Translations under genes and position numbers: made by a program | Source: Ramazzottius varieornatus | Taxonomy: Eukaryota; Tardigrada; Eutardigrada; Parachela; Ramazzottiidae | DNA length: 64,000 nt | Direction: 5' to 3' | Assembly: GCA_001949185.1 (NCBI GenBank) | Contig: BDGG01000002.1 | Location: 4,888,448-4,952,447, forward strand | Shown: in pieces, positions 1 through 11,200 of the stretch | How positions within the stretch are numbered: the stretch's first letter is position 1 | Layout of the letters: the number at the start of each line of letters is the position of its first letter | Notes under the pieces: generated by a model | The model's database searches: none | The model's input: the letters and a program-made list of their open reading frames with translations, nothing else | What the model was told of the DNA's origin: nothing

Positions 1-2
1 AT

Positions 3-55
3 CTCAACTGGCGCACGTTGGCATTGTACTTCACTGGGTTGGTGCGCCACTTAGG
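3..55. repeat. 52-bp palindromic hairpin repeat, copy A
   Basis: The left arm CTCAACTGGCGCACG pairs with the right arm GGTGCGCCACTTAGG across a loop of about 23 bp. The same arms recur at 17701-17753 and 28581-28694. It lies just before a probable splice acceptor of the first gene, so it may be intronic. Only one unit is visible here; a second could lie beyond the window edge. Confidence 0.7.
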
Positions 56-177
56 ATACCGATCTTGTACGTTTTACTTGCCCAGATCCAGTTATGGGCT
101 TCTTAAATCTGTTATCTTGTGCTGATTTCTGTTGCGGGTAGTCCCATCGTTCAGAATGAGCTTTCTTGTTCGTTTAG

Positions 178-1050
178 TGCTTTGGACAACCAGCTTGTGG
201 GATCGATCAGCGGTCTGGGACCTTACCCGGGTAAACCTTACAGCTTCTACCAGGACACGGAAGTGGATTTAGCCTTTGACGCCCGCTTCGACGCGGACGA
301 CATTTCCCAGGTATAGGCTTCGGTATTTCGAAGGACCCTCTATTGGATATTCGGTATGTTTCTTATCACGGTGTGGAAAATGGTTTTCAGATTCAGAATC
401 TGCGGGCAGAAATGGGCCTGGTCTTGGTGAAGCTCAGTGAGCAGAATCAGCAGACTAGTCGAGAAACAGTTCTGGAACTACAAAAGCGTCTCTCGTATGG
501 GTTGATCAGGTTCGATACTCGTACAGCTTATTTTATCCGTTTGAAGTTACTTACAACGTGCTTTTGCTTTTAATATGTTAGATTGCTGGATAAGCCTCGA
601 CTTCCAGTGGATCGCCCAACACATTGGGGACAGTACAACTGGTCGCTCATGGACCCGCTCGCTCTGGATCCCAAAGTTGCCGGTTCGTTCCTGCTACCGA
701 TGGAGGTTCCACTCATCAATGCCGCTTCGAGCTCTTCGTCTGGCCTCTTCGGGAATATCACAGCGTTACACAGAAGTCTTCAAAAGTATACAGCCAAACA
801 AACTAGGCGGTCGACCCAGTTTACCTTGTTTAGCCTTGCTATAGATTTTGTGTTTTTTAGAATGATGTTTGGGAAGACGGTAACCAGTGGGCATCCCACG
901 AACGCACCGGAAGGGATGGAACACCGATGCTTGCTGTGCAGCACTCAGCTAGCGGGACTGAACTCCTTTCTCGACCATCTCTACTCATCTGAACACATCA
1001 CTCGTGAAGAAGCCGTAATTGGTCAAAGACCTCGTTCCAGAGATCATTAG
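178..1050 (+). CDS. Unknown protein with C-terminal U1-like C2H2 zinc finger (5' end not resolved)
   Basis: I do not recognise the family. At least four exons join in frame: 178 (after a pyrimidine-rich stretch ending TTTAG) to about 312, about 388-510, about 582-790, and about 864-1050, ending in TAG. The second exon is Gln/Glu/Leu-rich and may form a short coiled coil. The last exon has a single zinc-finger-like motif, C-x2-C, then 12 residues, then H-x5-H, as in the matrin/U1/JAZ fingers that bind RNA or double-stranded RNA. An RNA-binding role is therefore an inference. The first exon was not found, so the protein probably starts left of the window. An alternative acceptor in the same phase lies at 141/142. 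Confidence 0.55.
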
Positions 1051-1674
1051 TGTTACGTCTGCTCACGTTTTCCACCTTCGCCGATACTCTCAACTTCTAC
1101 GTTCCTGTGATTTCTTTTCCGGCCTGGACCGTGAGCGATTTTTGTGTTACGAAATTGTTGAAATTTGCGGTACAGTGCCAGATAGTTGGCTATTATGGTG
1201 CAGATTCCGGACGGACCTAGTTGAATATTTGACTGAACTGAAATTGATTTTGTTTTATCGCGTATCTGTGTACACGTGTACCTTAATTCATGGAGCTTCT
1301 GTCCACAGTAGAATATCTCAACAAGAGTAATTTTCACAAATCGCTGCGAACAAAACCAGAGTTTAATTCAGATAATAACTGATAACATGCATCTAAGAAC
1401 TAGAAGCTCTTCAAGGGAACTGTTCGACTGGAAAATGCCAATAACGGCAAAAGAAGCGAAGCGCAAAAAGCGACAACTAAGAGTTTAATCAAACAATGGA
1501 TAAAACTGATGCAAATATGGAATAAATACAATCCGCATGAAAAGGCAAGTACAGTAGTAACACCTTATGTTGAGGCAGACAAAACAATTATAGTTACCGT
1601 GCACGGCGCATCAGCTACCAAAAGCACCTGTTGACAATCCAAACACCATTCGAATCCTCGCGAACAAAGGACGT
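1051..1674. other. Intergenic, between convergent genes
   Basis: No convincing coding sequence. It probably holds the two facing 3' untranslated regions; an AATAAA lies near 1522. The open frames here lack codon structure or plausible splice partners. Confidence 0.5.
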
Positions 1675-2295
1675 TTAAGTCTGGCGTACCCACAAATTCG
1701 CTTTCGAATCATACGGATCCGGAACAGAACGAAACTTGGGACCAGTAGTTAGCTGTAGTCTTCCAGTATATCTTACTTGTCCAGGTTCTGGCTCCGGTGT
1801 GGCACATGGGGAAACGCTTCGCGAAGGACTGCGGGAGTGTGGTCTGCAATAATGCGTCTCTGGACTGAGTTTCCGACGACGACCAGGTTCGGGGTTGGTA
1901 GTGCTCCGCTTTGTGGCTTTTCGAGCAGGCGGTGTGATGGCTTTCCGTACAGTCAACTCCGTACACATTCTCTTCTTGATCTCGGGTCTCTTGACGAAAT
2001 ACTTACCCAGATGGTTGTCTTGTAAATATCTGTCCAGCAGCTTCGGACACTTCGCTTTCAGGCTGTGGCGCTCTTGCCATTCTGGAGTATTTGGTCGTTT
2101 TCCATTCAACAAGATACAGCCGAGGAAGCTTGGTGGTTTGTTCGAGCACACCATGGTCGATGATCTTGTCCACCACGCAGCGCGATGAGCTGGGCGCCGA
2201 ATCCTCTGGCTCGACTTTTATCGATCCCTGCGAATGTTTCGGGTGAGATTTGCGCTAGTTAGAAAGAACCGAGACGTACTAGCTGCACTTACCAT
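1675..2295 (-). CDS. Chromodomain protein (HP1/CBX-like) with a 1-nt frameshift
   Basis: On the minus strand an ATG at 2295-2293 is followed at once by a GTAAGT donor. After an intron of about 66 bp the next exon reads into the first half of a chromodomain (VVDKIID... YLVEWK). The second half (NTPEWQ..., CPKLLDRYL) is open in the next frame. The shift falls at a run of four A (plus-strand TTTT at 2098-2101), and dropping one A would leave a continuous domain. The C-terminal region is basic and Arg/Ser/Pro-rich and ends at 1675. No chromoshadow domain is visible. Chromodomains read methylated histone H3 tails. The shift could be an assembly error, a polymorphism or a genuine disabling mutation. 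An acidic KVEPED stretch before the domain resembles a SUMO acceptor site. Confidence 0.6.
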
Positions 2296-2485
2296 TCTGC
2301 GTTCACTGCTTGGCTTCGAATTCCATCCAATGGTTCAGCATTCAGCCACTTATCCAGCAATAAATTTGTCTAAAAATTTGAAACTTGAAAATAAAAGGAT
2401 AGAGAAGGTCAGAATTTCGATTCCCGAAATGCGAAATTCTGATGTGCTTTTCGCCTCTTGGCATTTGGCCTTTTGCCGCCTTCTG

Positions 2486-2631
2486 GTACAGTACGTACTT
2501 CAAAGCGGCCAACATTTCGTTTATGCGTGTCCGCTTTTGTACCGTGGCCCATACGGTAAATACTGCTTTTGGTCCACGGTACAAATTCTGATACGTATGA
2601 ACGAAATGATCGGCACTTTAAAGTATGTACC
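2486..2631. repeat. Fold-back element with arms of about 60 bp
   Basis: The left arm (2486-2547) and right arm (2574-2631) are reverse complements with scattered mismatches, separated by 26 bp. The arms begin GTACAGTACGTACTTCAAAG and end with the reverse complement CTTTAAAGTATGTACC. The RNA would fold into a long hairpin. It lies upstream of the chromodomain gene, and a non-autonomous transposon is the likeliest origin. No target duplication is clear. Confidence 0.7.
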
Positions 2632-2765
2632 GGTGCGTAGTCCTACCACGCTCTTCGAAGCATGCGTCGAGTTCTGCGCCAGACATCCTATAACGATCAA
2701 GCTTTCTATCCGTCCATCGGGATAGGTCAGTTGACCGTCTTCTTCCGTTCTCGCATCCAGATCAT

Positions 2766-2933
2766 ACAGTGTACCAAAAAATTAACAGTCGAAAACGGGT
2801 GTTAGAAGGAGCTAGATGGAAATGGCCAATGTAATTTGCGTTTGCGACGGATCAAAACCATTATTGGTCACACGATTTTGCTCCCGTTTAATTGTCACGC
2901 CCATTATCGACGGTTAATTTTTTTGTACACTGT
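2766..2933. mobile_element. Tc1/mariner-like MITE
   Basis: About 170 bp with terminal inverted repeats of about 40 bp. The left end reads CAGTGTACCAAAAAATTAAC and the right end is its near-perfect complement, GTTAATTTTTTTGTACACTG. Both ends are flanked by TA, the target duplication of Tc1/mariner elements. There is no coding capacity, so it would need a transposase in trans. Confidence 0.7.
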
Positions 2934-3393
2934 ACCATGTTGCTCCAACAACGGTGGGCCGGCGTCATGCCGAATAGCCGATTGCCGATGTTTCATGCTT
3001 GACCAAAGGGTACACACTACACAAACTGACGAGTGACGAGTGAGAACAAATGGCGGAACCAAGACCGATCCCCTGTTAACTGAGCTGGTGCAAAAAAGAG
3101 GCGGAGTATAACATAAAGATTGCGAGCAAAAGCGTACTAGCACAATCCGATCCGCACAGGAACATCGTGATATCATATGTAAACATTGTTCGACTCTTCT
3201 AACAGCGCCTACAAGACGAACTTGTTGCTATGATGTCACGATGTTTCTGTGCGTGTTGAATTGGGCTAGTGCGTTCCCGCTCGCAATCTCTATAATGGTT
3301 TAGACTGTGCATTTTCACGCTAAATTTCTCTTCCTTTCCGGAGTTTGGGAAGATCCCACTTGAGCTCCGTTTGGCGACGTACTGCCGAGGACG
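2934..3393. other. Intergenic region upstream of ALG1
   Basis: No gene seen. It probably contains the ALG1 promoter and 5' leader. The ALG1 frame is closed upstream of its ATG by an in-frame TGA near 3361. Confidence 0.5.
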
Positions 3394-5489
3394 ATGGCAC
3401 TTTCGGAGAAAGGGATCGATGCAGAGTACGTGAAAGAGCAGTTGAAGAAGAAGCAGAACAGCAGGATGGACGTCCGACGACAACAGGCGCTAGTTATGGT
3501 GATGGGAGATATCGGACACAGTCCACGTATGCAGTATCATGTCGCCTCGTTGTCCAAGTCTTCCTTCGACGTCGACGTGCTCGCTTTCCGCCGTAAGTGA
3601 CATTCTTCCATGCACGACACTGGTTAACTGGAACAACGAATACCTTTTCGCTAGACAGCGAGCCGCGAGCGGAAATCCTGAAAGATCCAGCTGTGCAGAT
3701 CAGAGCCATCAAGGATGTTCCACGAGCCTGTCGTCAACTACCAAAGCTGCTGTACTACCCTGTCAAAGTATTATGGCTTATCGTATCCATCTTCGCTGCC
3801 ATGTGGAAGGCACGAAAGCCCGATCTCATCCTGATACAGGTATGTTTTGTTCAGCTATATGGACTATCTCACATTAGGATGTTGATTCGTATATATGCGT
3901 TGTAGAATCCTCCAACCATTCCAGTTGTCTTCTGCGCGTTCCTTGCCAATTACTTCTGGCAAGCAGCAGTTGTCATCGACTGGCACAACTATTCCCACAG
4001 TATCATCGCTCTGGGAAACAAGAAAACATCCACGTTGCAGCGAGTGATGGTGTCATTGACAGAGTATGCTGAGAGTATTACTGCTCGATACGCGGATGCG
4101 AACATTTGTGTAACGAAAGCGATGGCGGTAGACATGCTGAAAAGATGGCAAGTAAGGTTCGTAAGCCGATATTTCAGGGAGGACTCAGAGCGGATTCTCG
4201 CTTGCCGTTTACCTCGATACATTTGATTACTGTACTTCTTAGTTCAAGATCTGATATTCGTTAAACAGTCTTGGATCACAGGGTTACAACATTGTACGAT
4301 CGTCCGCCTTCGGATTTTGATCAGTTTGGGAATATGGAAGGCCGCCATTATCTATTCACGAAGCTCGGGTCTTTCTCTCCAGTTTTTAGGTAAGTGTCCA
4401 ACTGATATACGTGACCAAGACGTTACTCTGTTCTAACAGAGCATATTTTCCCTCTCGTTTCTCGTCTACAGAAGCCCTATCCCGCCGTCTTCGGGGACGG
4501 AAACCGTTTTCACTAGGAAGGCTCCAGGAGAAGCTGCAGAACTCCGAGACGATCGACCTGCGCTGCTTGTCAGTAGTACCAGCTGGACTGAAGACGAGGA
4601 TTTCGGTCTTCTATTCGATGCCTTGAAGCTATATGACCAAGAAGCGCAGCGGAACGCTCAGCTCCCCAAAGTGCTACTAGTTGTCACAGGCTAGAAGAAA
4701 AATGAGTTTAATGTCCAATGACGGAGATTCCAGCGAATGTGTTCTTCACAGGAAAGGGTCCGCTGAAGGAGTTTTACATGAACAAAGTGAGAGAGGAAAA
4801 CTTCCGGTCCGTCTCCATTACCAGTTTGTGGCTGGACAGTGCGGACTATCCTCGGCTCTTAGGTACCGTGCTTTTTTTCTTATCGCAGTTTCCATCTTTG
4901 GAGCAAAGAATTAACCGTATTAATGAACGTTTTCTTGTGCTCTCACTTTCAGGTTGTGCAGACCTTGGAGTCAGTCTACACTTTTCGTCCAGTGGGCTTG
5001 ATCTGCCAATGAAAGTCGTGGACATGTTTGGCTGCGGATTACCTGTGTGTGCTGTCACATATACCTGGTACGTACGTGTCCAATATGACCAAGTGGAGAG
5101 AACCATACTACTGTACAAGCTGCTGGTGTTGTCCACATACGAGAATAACTTTTGTTTGATCCTTCAGTATAAGGGAGTTGGTGGAACCGAATAAGAACGG
5201 ACTACTATTCTCTACGCCCGAACAACTTTGTTTGCAACTTCAGCAGCTGTTAGAAGGGTTCCCCATTACAAAAAGCTCACTACTGAGTGATCTGAGAACA
5301 CACGTGCGGCAGTTCCGAGAAACGACCTGGCACAGCAATTGGACAAGCGTCTTTGAGCCAATTGTCCAAAGTTCCGTCCAAGAGAGGAAGAAGCAACTGG
5401 TGGATGTGAAGACGAGGTGGATGTACATCGGCGTTGCCGTAATTCTTTTTGGTGTAGCAATAAAAATATCCATCGGGATCTTTCTTTGA
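3394..5489 (+). CDS. ALG1: Chitobiosyldiphosphodolichol beta-mannosyltransferase ALG1
   Basis: Adds the first mannose to GlcNAc2-PP-dolichol on the cytosolic face of the endoplasmic reticulum, an early step of N-glycan assembly (glycosyltransferase family 33). Spliced exons contain the N-terminal signature [14 protein letters not shown], then DWHNYSHSI, the LFTKLG stretch, [23 protein letters not shown] and the C-terminal acceptor-side block [20 protein letters not shown]. The ATG at 3394 is chosen because the frame is closed upstream. Unusually, this N-terminus is charged and carries no hydrophobic anchor, whereas the last 20 residues (after KTRWMY) are strongly hydrophobic. Animal ALG1 is normally anchored at its N-terminus. 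An unrecognised upstream exon could explain this, but none was seen. Confidence 0.93.
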
Positions 5490-5519
5490 CAGTTCTTGTG
5501 CTGAGAAAGCGCAGTGGTG

Positions 5520-6650
5520 TCAACTGGGCAGTTGTTTATACGAACAGTTGCACACTTTGCTGTATCCGTAGATGGCTCCAATGAAACTGACAATGGTCTC
5601 CAGTGTGTACAAAAACATCATTGAGACCAGCAGCGCGGTGATCACGTAATAGCCTTCCTCGTAGTCACAGACGTGGTCGTACCTGTCAAGAAGACCGGTA
5701 ATGGGCCAGGGAAAAACAAAGATCTATTTTGTGGAAAAAATTATTACGTATTCGCGGCCCATTGAAGACCTTTGCATAGTTGCGGATAGTCGAAACGCAG
5801 GCGATCCAAGGTGTACGCAACGAATGCAACCATCAGCAAACCTGCAAACAAAAAGCCTATCCATTCTGTACGCTGATAAGTTTTATTCAGAAATTATACC
5901 GAAATACCGATGAATCAAACAAAACTGCTAGTATTTCATCAATAACACGCACTCGTAACAATGTTAATGATATTCATTGTAGCGAATATGGTGTAGCGGA
6001 CATGGCGGTGGACAATATGGGTTCGCGAGTGTCTGGCAAGGATTCCCGCAAGCGCCGTCATGAGGAAGAAGAAGCCCAGCCATAGTCCCGGGCAAGATTC
6101 TCCGAATAACGTATACTGTTCGATTCTGTATTTCAGATGAGGAAGATTCCAGACGTAGGTCAACTGGGCGATCTCGATTGCGGCCACTCCGAAACCGGTG
6201 AGGACATTCACAATGATTACAAAAAGGGTGCAGTAGTTGTTCTTGTTGTACTCCGACAGGTAAAGCGCATGTTTTTCGTCCATTCCTCCGACACTACTGG
6301 GAACCGGAAGTTGACTTCGCATCGACCGTTACAGGTAAGGATGGACCATCGTCGGTCCGAGGCACCAGAAACCTCTTTCAATCGGGATTAACCCTGACAG
6401 GAGTGAGTTGGATATTCGGGGGATTAGGAGAAATGCAGTCTATTCAAATCCTTTGCGGACGTCTGACTTTTTCGAGCACGGACGTTGCACGGGATGCTGT
6501 TAGGCCGTACACCGTTCGCATTTCGCACTTACTTCGCCCCACCTTTGCTAAGCTGTCCACCTGTAACGCTAACTGTGCCGTTTCAGCTGGGTTCTCGTAG
6601 TTCTTACCGTTATTCGTACTGATAGACTGTTGGGGGTAGTAAGACCACAT
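5520..6650 (-). CDS. Four-transmembrane protein A
   Basis: Family not identified. Exons on the minus strand join in consistent phases: start ATG at 6650-6648, a hydrophilic leader, a short exon near 6350-6395 (IPIERGFWCLGP), a long exon, two small exons, stop at 5520-5522. Four hydrophobic segments are visible, roughly YCTLFVIIVNVLTGFG, GLWLGFFFLMTALAG, the IFATMNIINIV/GLLMVAFVAYTL junction and YYVITALLVSMMFLYTL. Cysteines sit in the last loop (ESCPG, LCK, HVCDYEEGY) and tail. The layout resembles small four-span membrane proteins (MS4A-, MARVEL- or tetraspanin-like), but no diagnostic motif such as tetraspanin CCG is present. The next gene is a probable paralogue. Confidence 0.6.
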
Positions 6651-6991
6651 GGTGAATGCGGCGCGTTCGGCTATCAGCGAACCTTTATGAGTATCGCGAA
6701 CTCGCTGCACTTATCGTTGTGTAAAGAGTGACTGATGCTGTATGGGGAATTTCAAAAGAGGGTTACACCTCTAAAGATAAGGTGAATACACTCATGCACG
6801 TTACAGTACCCACAAAGTTGCGAAGAGTAAATACGGCGGAAAAACGGCGCATTCGCCGATACCTGCGCAACTTTCCCATACCGTTCATCAGTCACCAGCA
6901 TATTTTTCACGCTTAATAAACAGTAACAACTTAATCAGCAGGAAACAGCCATCATAAAGTAAAAAAGAGGATACACCACAGTGACGAACCT

Positions 6992-7733
6992 TTACAGCTC
7001 GGTCGTCAACAGTGGCATACTTTGTCGCAAATTTTCCCTCGACGGAACCATTGTAATTCTGGTTTTCGGTACGAGACTCACTACCGGTAGGAAAGCTGTT
7101 TCCGAACAGCAAACGCAGAGAAACTTGGATAGTAGTGCTATAGAGAGAATCAACAAAACAACTTCCACAACTGTTAGTCCCATCAAACAGCCGCCCAGGA
7201 TGAATAACGCCTCCAGGTCCAGGCGGTTTCTCATGGTGTAGAACTGGCCATATTCCGCATCAATGGGGAAGTTGGGGTCGCCAGCGTATCGTTGCTTCCT
7301 CCAAATCCATTTCTTGAAATCCATCAGGTACATGGTATCGTAGAATATCACCACACCAGCCAGGCCCAAACAAATCACATTCAGGGCCACGAGGAATCGG
7401 GGCCATGCGAACGATTTCGTTCGCCTCTTCGCGAACTTGATCATTGTTATTCCCGTGATCATAGCGCCCACAGCGAGCCATAATCCAGGGGAGATTCTCA
7501 TATAGCGTCCAATTATGGACTTCCGAAATTCCAAATATGCGGTCACTGAAAAATAGGCTACCCGTCAATATCTTACCTAACGACCACACCGTTGAATGTT
7601 TTTCCAGTTGATTATCCTACCCAGAAAGCAGAAAGTTGTACCTACTTGTAATTTGCGCCACAGATAACAGCAAGGCGACCGTGATGTGAAGAGCCCCCAA
7701 CGCGAAAATCCCACTCTCTTGGGTTCGACACAT
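6992..7733 (-). CDS. Four-transmembrane protein B, tandem paralogue of A
   Basis: Two exons. A short first exon starts at 7733 (MCRTQESG, then a hydrophobic segment) and joins, with phase restored, to a long exon of about 180 codons ending at 6992. Four membrane segments are predicted: FALGALHITVALLLSVAQ, LWLAVGAMITGITMI, FLVALNVICLGLAGVVIF and FILGGCLMGLTVVEVVLLI. It shares with its downstream neighbour the order of segments, a PGLWL motif entering the second span, and the strand. A CVCC cluster follows the last span and could be lipidated (inference). The function is unknown. Confidence 0.6.
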
Positions 7734-8210
7734 CCTTCCTGGTTCCTCGAAAACTGCTGGTTATTCTCCCGTGTCCCTTTGTTGGAAGGCGGATGAAAAG
7801 TACAGGTCTATCACGATGAATTCCATTTCAGGGATCATTACTACGTTAGTCTACTTGCCTGAGTGACGGTGTGAGGATCTACGGATCACAGTCTGAACGC
7901 AGAAGTCTAGAATCTAAACTTTTACCGTTGACGCACATCGCCACAGAGGCATACACAGACTCGTAAGATGTGTTATGTCATATTGATCTGTCCATGTCAT
8001 GTGATATTCCATATACCTTAATGAACAGCTGTTCGGCGATTGCGGTCCTACATACGCATAACACAACTTTGTTGTCAACTTTTATCAGCAACTCTATCTC
8101 TCACACTCCGGCTTTATCGATAACAGTAGTATTCCCACAAAAACCTCTTGTTGGAAGCGCTAATTATTCGTCTGAATTAAAGTGCATTTTACTCTTTGCA
8201 GCTGAAGAAG
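7734..8210. other. Divergent intergenic region
   Basis: Lies between the starts of the four-span gene B (-) and acetyl-CoA synthetase (+). No coding sequence seen. A pyrimidine-rich stretch ending TTTGCAG at about 8201 suggests a 5' UTR intron just before the synthetase ATG. Confidence 0.45.
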
Positions 8211-11200
8211 ATGGCGAGACGGTTTAGTGGAATACAACAGTGTAACAGTTACCTCGATCGACTGCTGCTGGGCACAGGGAAAGCAGCGTCAACTCCTGCC
8301 AAGGCATATGCGAAGGTCGGCATCGAGAGGGAGTATTCCACGTCAACCCCCTGCTTTGCCAATGACAAGCCGAAGCATTACGGTAAGAAGGAGGGAGCCC
8401 CTTGCCGAAATGTCCGCGTCCCGGAAGAGTATGGTTTCAAGCCAGGAATGCTACCCGGATTCGAAAACGTTGCGCGAGAACATGGACTGAAGACTTACAA
8501 GTACGTTAACTGTTATAACGGCTGCTTAATGCGAAAATTCCATACTATATATTATTGTAACGTTCCAGGGATGTGTATCGCTTCTCACTGGAGCATAACG
8601 ACCTGTTCTGGGAATCGTGCGCAAAGATGCTCAACTGGAAGGAACCGTTCCACACGGTGCAAGATTGCGACTTGAAAAAGGGGAAAGTTGGATGGTTTCT
8701 CGGTAAGACTTCCTTGTCATGTGATGGTCGACAAAACAGGCGGGCGAATATCAGTTCTCATGCAACGGAACTTTTCAAGCATATAGATATCTACTCAGCA
8801 CTTGGGAATACTGGTTCGGTTGCAGGCGGCAAGTTGAACGTTTCCGAGAACTGTTTGGATCGACATGTGGCGGAAGACCCGAACAAGATCGCGCTGTTGT
8901 GGGAGAAGGACGAACCCGGTACGGTACAGATTAGCTATGGTCAGCTGCTGGAATGGACGTGCAAGATGGCCAACACGTTAAAGCAAGCCAGAGTACAGAA
9001 GGGAGATTGCGTTTGCGTCTACCTGCCGACTTCGCCGATGGCGGTAAAACTCAAATGGATGGCACCCCGAAAACACGAGCAAAGATTCTCTTCTCTGTAT
9101 AGGTCGCGAGTATGTTGGCTTGTGCAAGAATTGGAGCCATTCATACCGTTGTGTTCGCGGGATTCAGCTCGGAGTCTCTGCGTGATCGAATTCAAAACTG
9201 TAACGTTCGTTTGTATGAGAATGATGTCCAATATTTTCCACTTCCGGTTGCTTCTTCAGCTTATATGTGATTCAGGTAAGGCCAAGGTTGTCATTACGGC
9301 GAACGAGATGATCCGCGGAGGAAAGTCTATCCCGCTGAAGCAGTTGGTGGACGATGCGGTGAAAGATTGTCCAACCGTCAAGACAGTCTTTGTCGAACAG
9401 CGGACCAAGAAAGAAGGACGATACGCGAAACACGACGTAGCGTTGACCGATGTACGTTATCGTATCCATACCATGTAAGGTGCGTTATCGAACATTTTGT
9501 GTAGTAATCGACTATCGGAATTTTACAGGCCCTGGATGCAGCGAGCGCGGAATGCGCACCGGAAGTCCTGGATAGCGAAGACCCACTGTTCGTCCTCTAT
9601 ACGTCGGGTACGGACTTCGTTGTTCATGAAGGCGCGTTTCGGCGCCGTGACTATTTTCCATAATTCAGTATGACAATCACTTCGACCGTCCTGTGTACTT
9701 ACTGTATATGCAATAATCTTATATTTCGTTTTCAGGCTCAACCGGGAAGCCAAAGGGGGTATTACATACTCAGGCGGGATATCTGTTGTACGCAGCTCTT
9801 ACGCAGAAAGTGGTTTTCAACCTGAAACCCGGCGAAGTCTTCGGATGTCTGGCCGATATTGGTTGGGTACAGATCTGATTTTTTGCGCGAAGAAAATGCG
9901 CGAAATTATCGTATTGTTGATTAACCACAGACAGTCTTCTTAACTCAGATTACCGGGCACTCATATGTTGTCTACGCGCCACTTGCCAACGGTATCACCA
10001 CCGTCCTCTTTGAATCAACACCTAACTATCCGAGTCCATCGCGGTACTGGTCGACTGTGGAACGGCTCAAGATCAACCATCTGTACATTTCGCCAACAGC
10101 TCTGCGATCGCTTTTGAGGCATGGCAAGAGCCATGTCAAGAACCATGATTTGTCATCCCTACGAACTCTGGGGTTGGTTGGCGAGCCCGTTAACCACGAG
10201 GTACGCCTGTGTTTACTGTTCACTGCCAGCCGCCTGACGTATTTACGAATTGTTTCCTAGGCTTGGGAATGGTACTATGACGTCATCGGTCAGCGCAGAT
10301 GCCCGGTCGTAGACACCTGGTATTTTTATTGCTCTCACCGGTCACTGATATGTTATTGAATCCAGCATGAATATGACACGTACTTTTCCTGCTTGTTCAC
10401 AGGTGGCAAACCGAAACTGGCGGGATTTCCATCGCTCCGCTCCCAGGTGACAGGTAGCGTTTTGGTCATGGGTATTATGGGCATGGGCTTCTTGATGCTT
10501 TCGAACACCTTACATAGACCTTACATATGAAACATTTTTTGCATTTAGCGCTGATCCAATATATCCGGGAATGGCGATGCGACCGTTCTTTGGGATCGAG
10601 CCTGTCGTGAAGAACTCCGAGGTGAATGAGAAAACGGAAGATGACTGTAAATGGCGCTGTAGCTGGATACTTAAATTGTTAGCCTGGTTTTAGGCGTTCG
10701 CGGACCATGGCTCCGATCAGGCTGGGGTATTGTATGTGGCTCGCCCTTGGCCCGGAATGCTCCGCGGAATCTACGGAGATGAAGAACGATTCGTTGAGAC
10801 GTACCTTTCGGAAAAGCCAGGCTGCTACACCACAGGAGACGGATGTGTCGAGACGGCGGACGGTTACTTCAAGATCACTGGCAGAGTCGACGATGTCATC
10901 AACGTCTCGGGACATCGGTCAGTAGTCCTTGGTTTTCATCCCGTTCTCCTCTCTGAGCATATACATATGTACTGTATAGGATTTAGCGCTAGTAAGTAAA
11001 CGCAACTTTTTCCAGTTTGGGAACAGCAGAAGTCGAAAATGCAATTGTAAGAAGCTTCGCGTAGCTTCACATGCTGCTCTTCTGATTGAGCGACAAGAAT
11101 ACTGTTTAAAGGATTCACACGGGAAGGTTGCAGAGTCCGCGGTGGTCAGCTTTCCTCATTTGGTGAAAGGGGAAGGATTAGCCGCATTTGTGGTGCTGAC

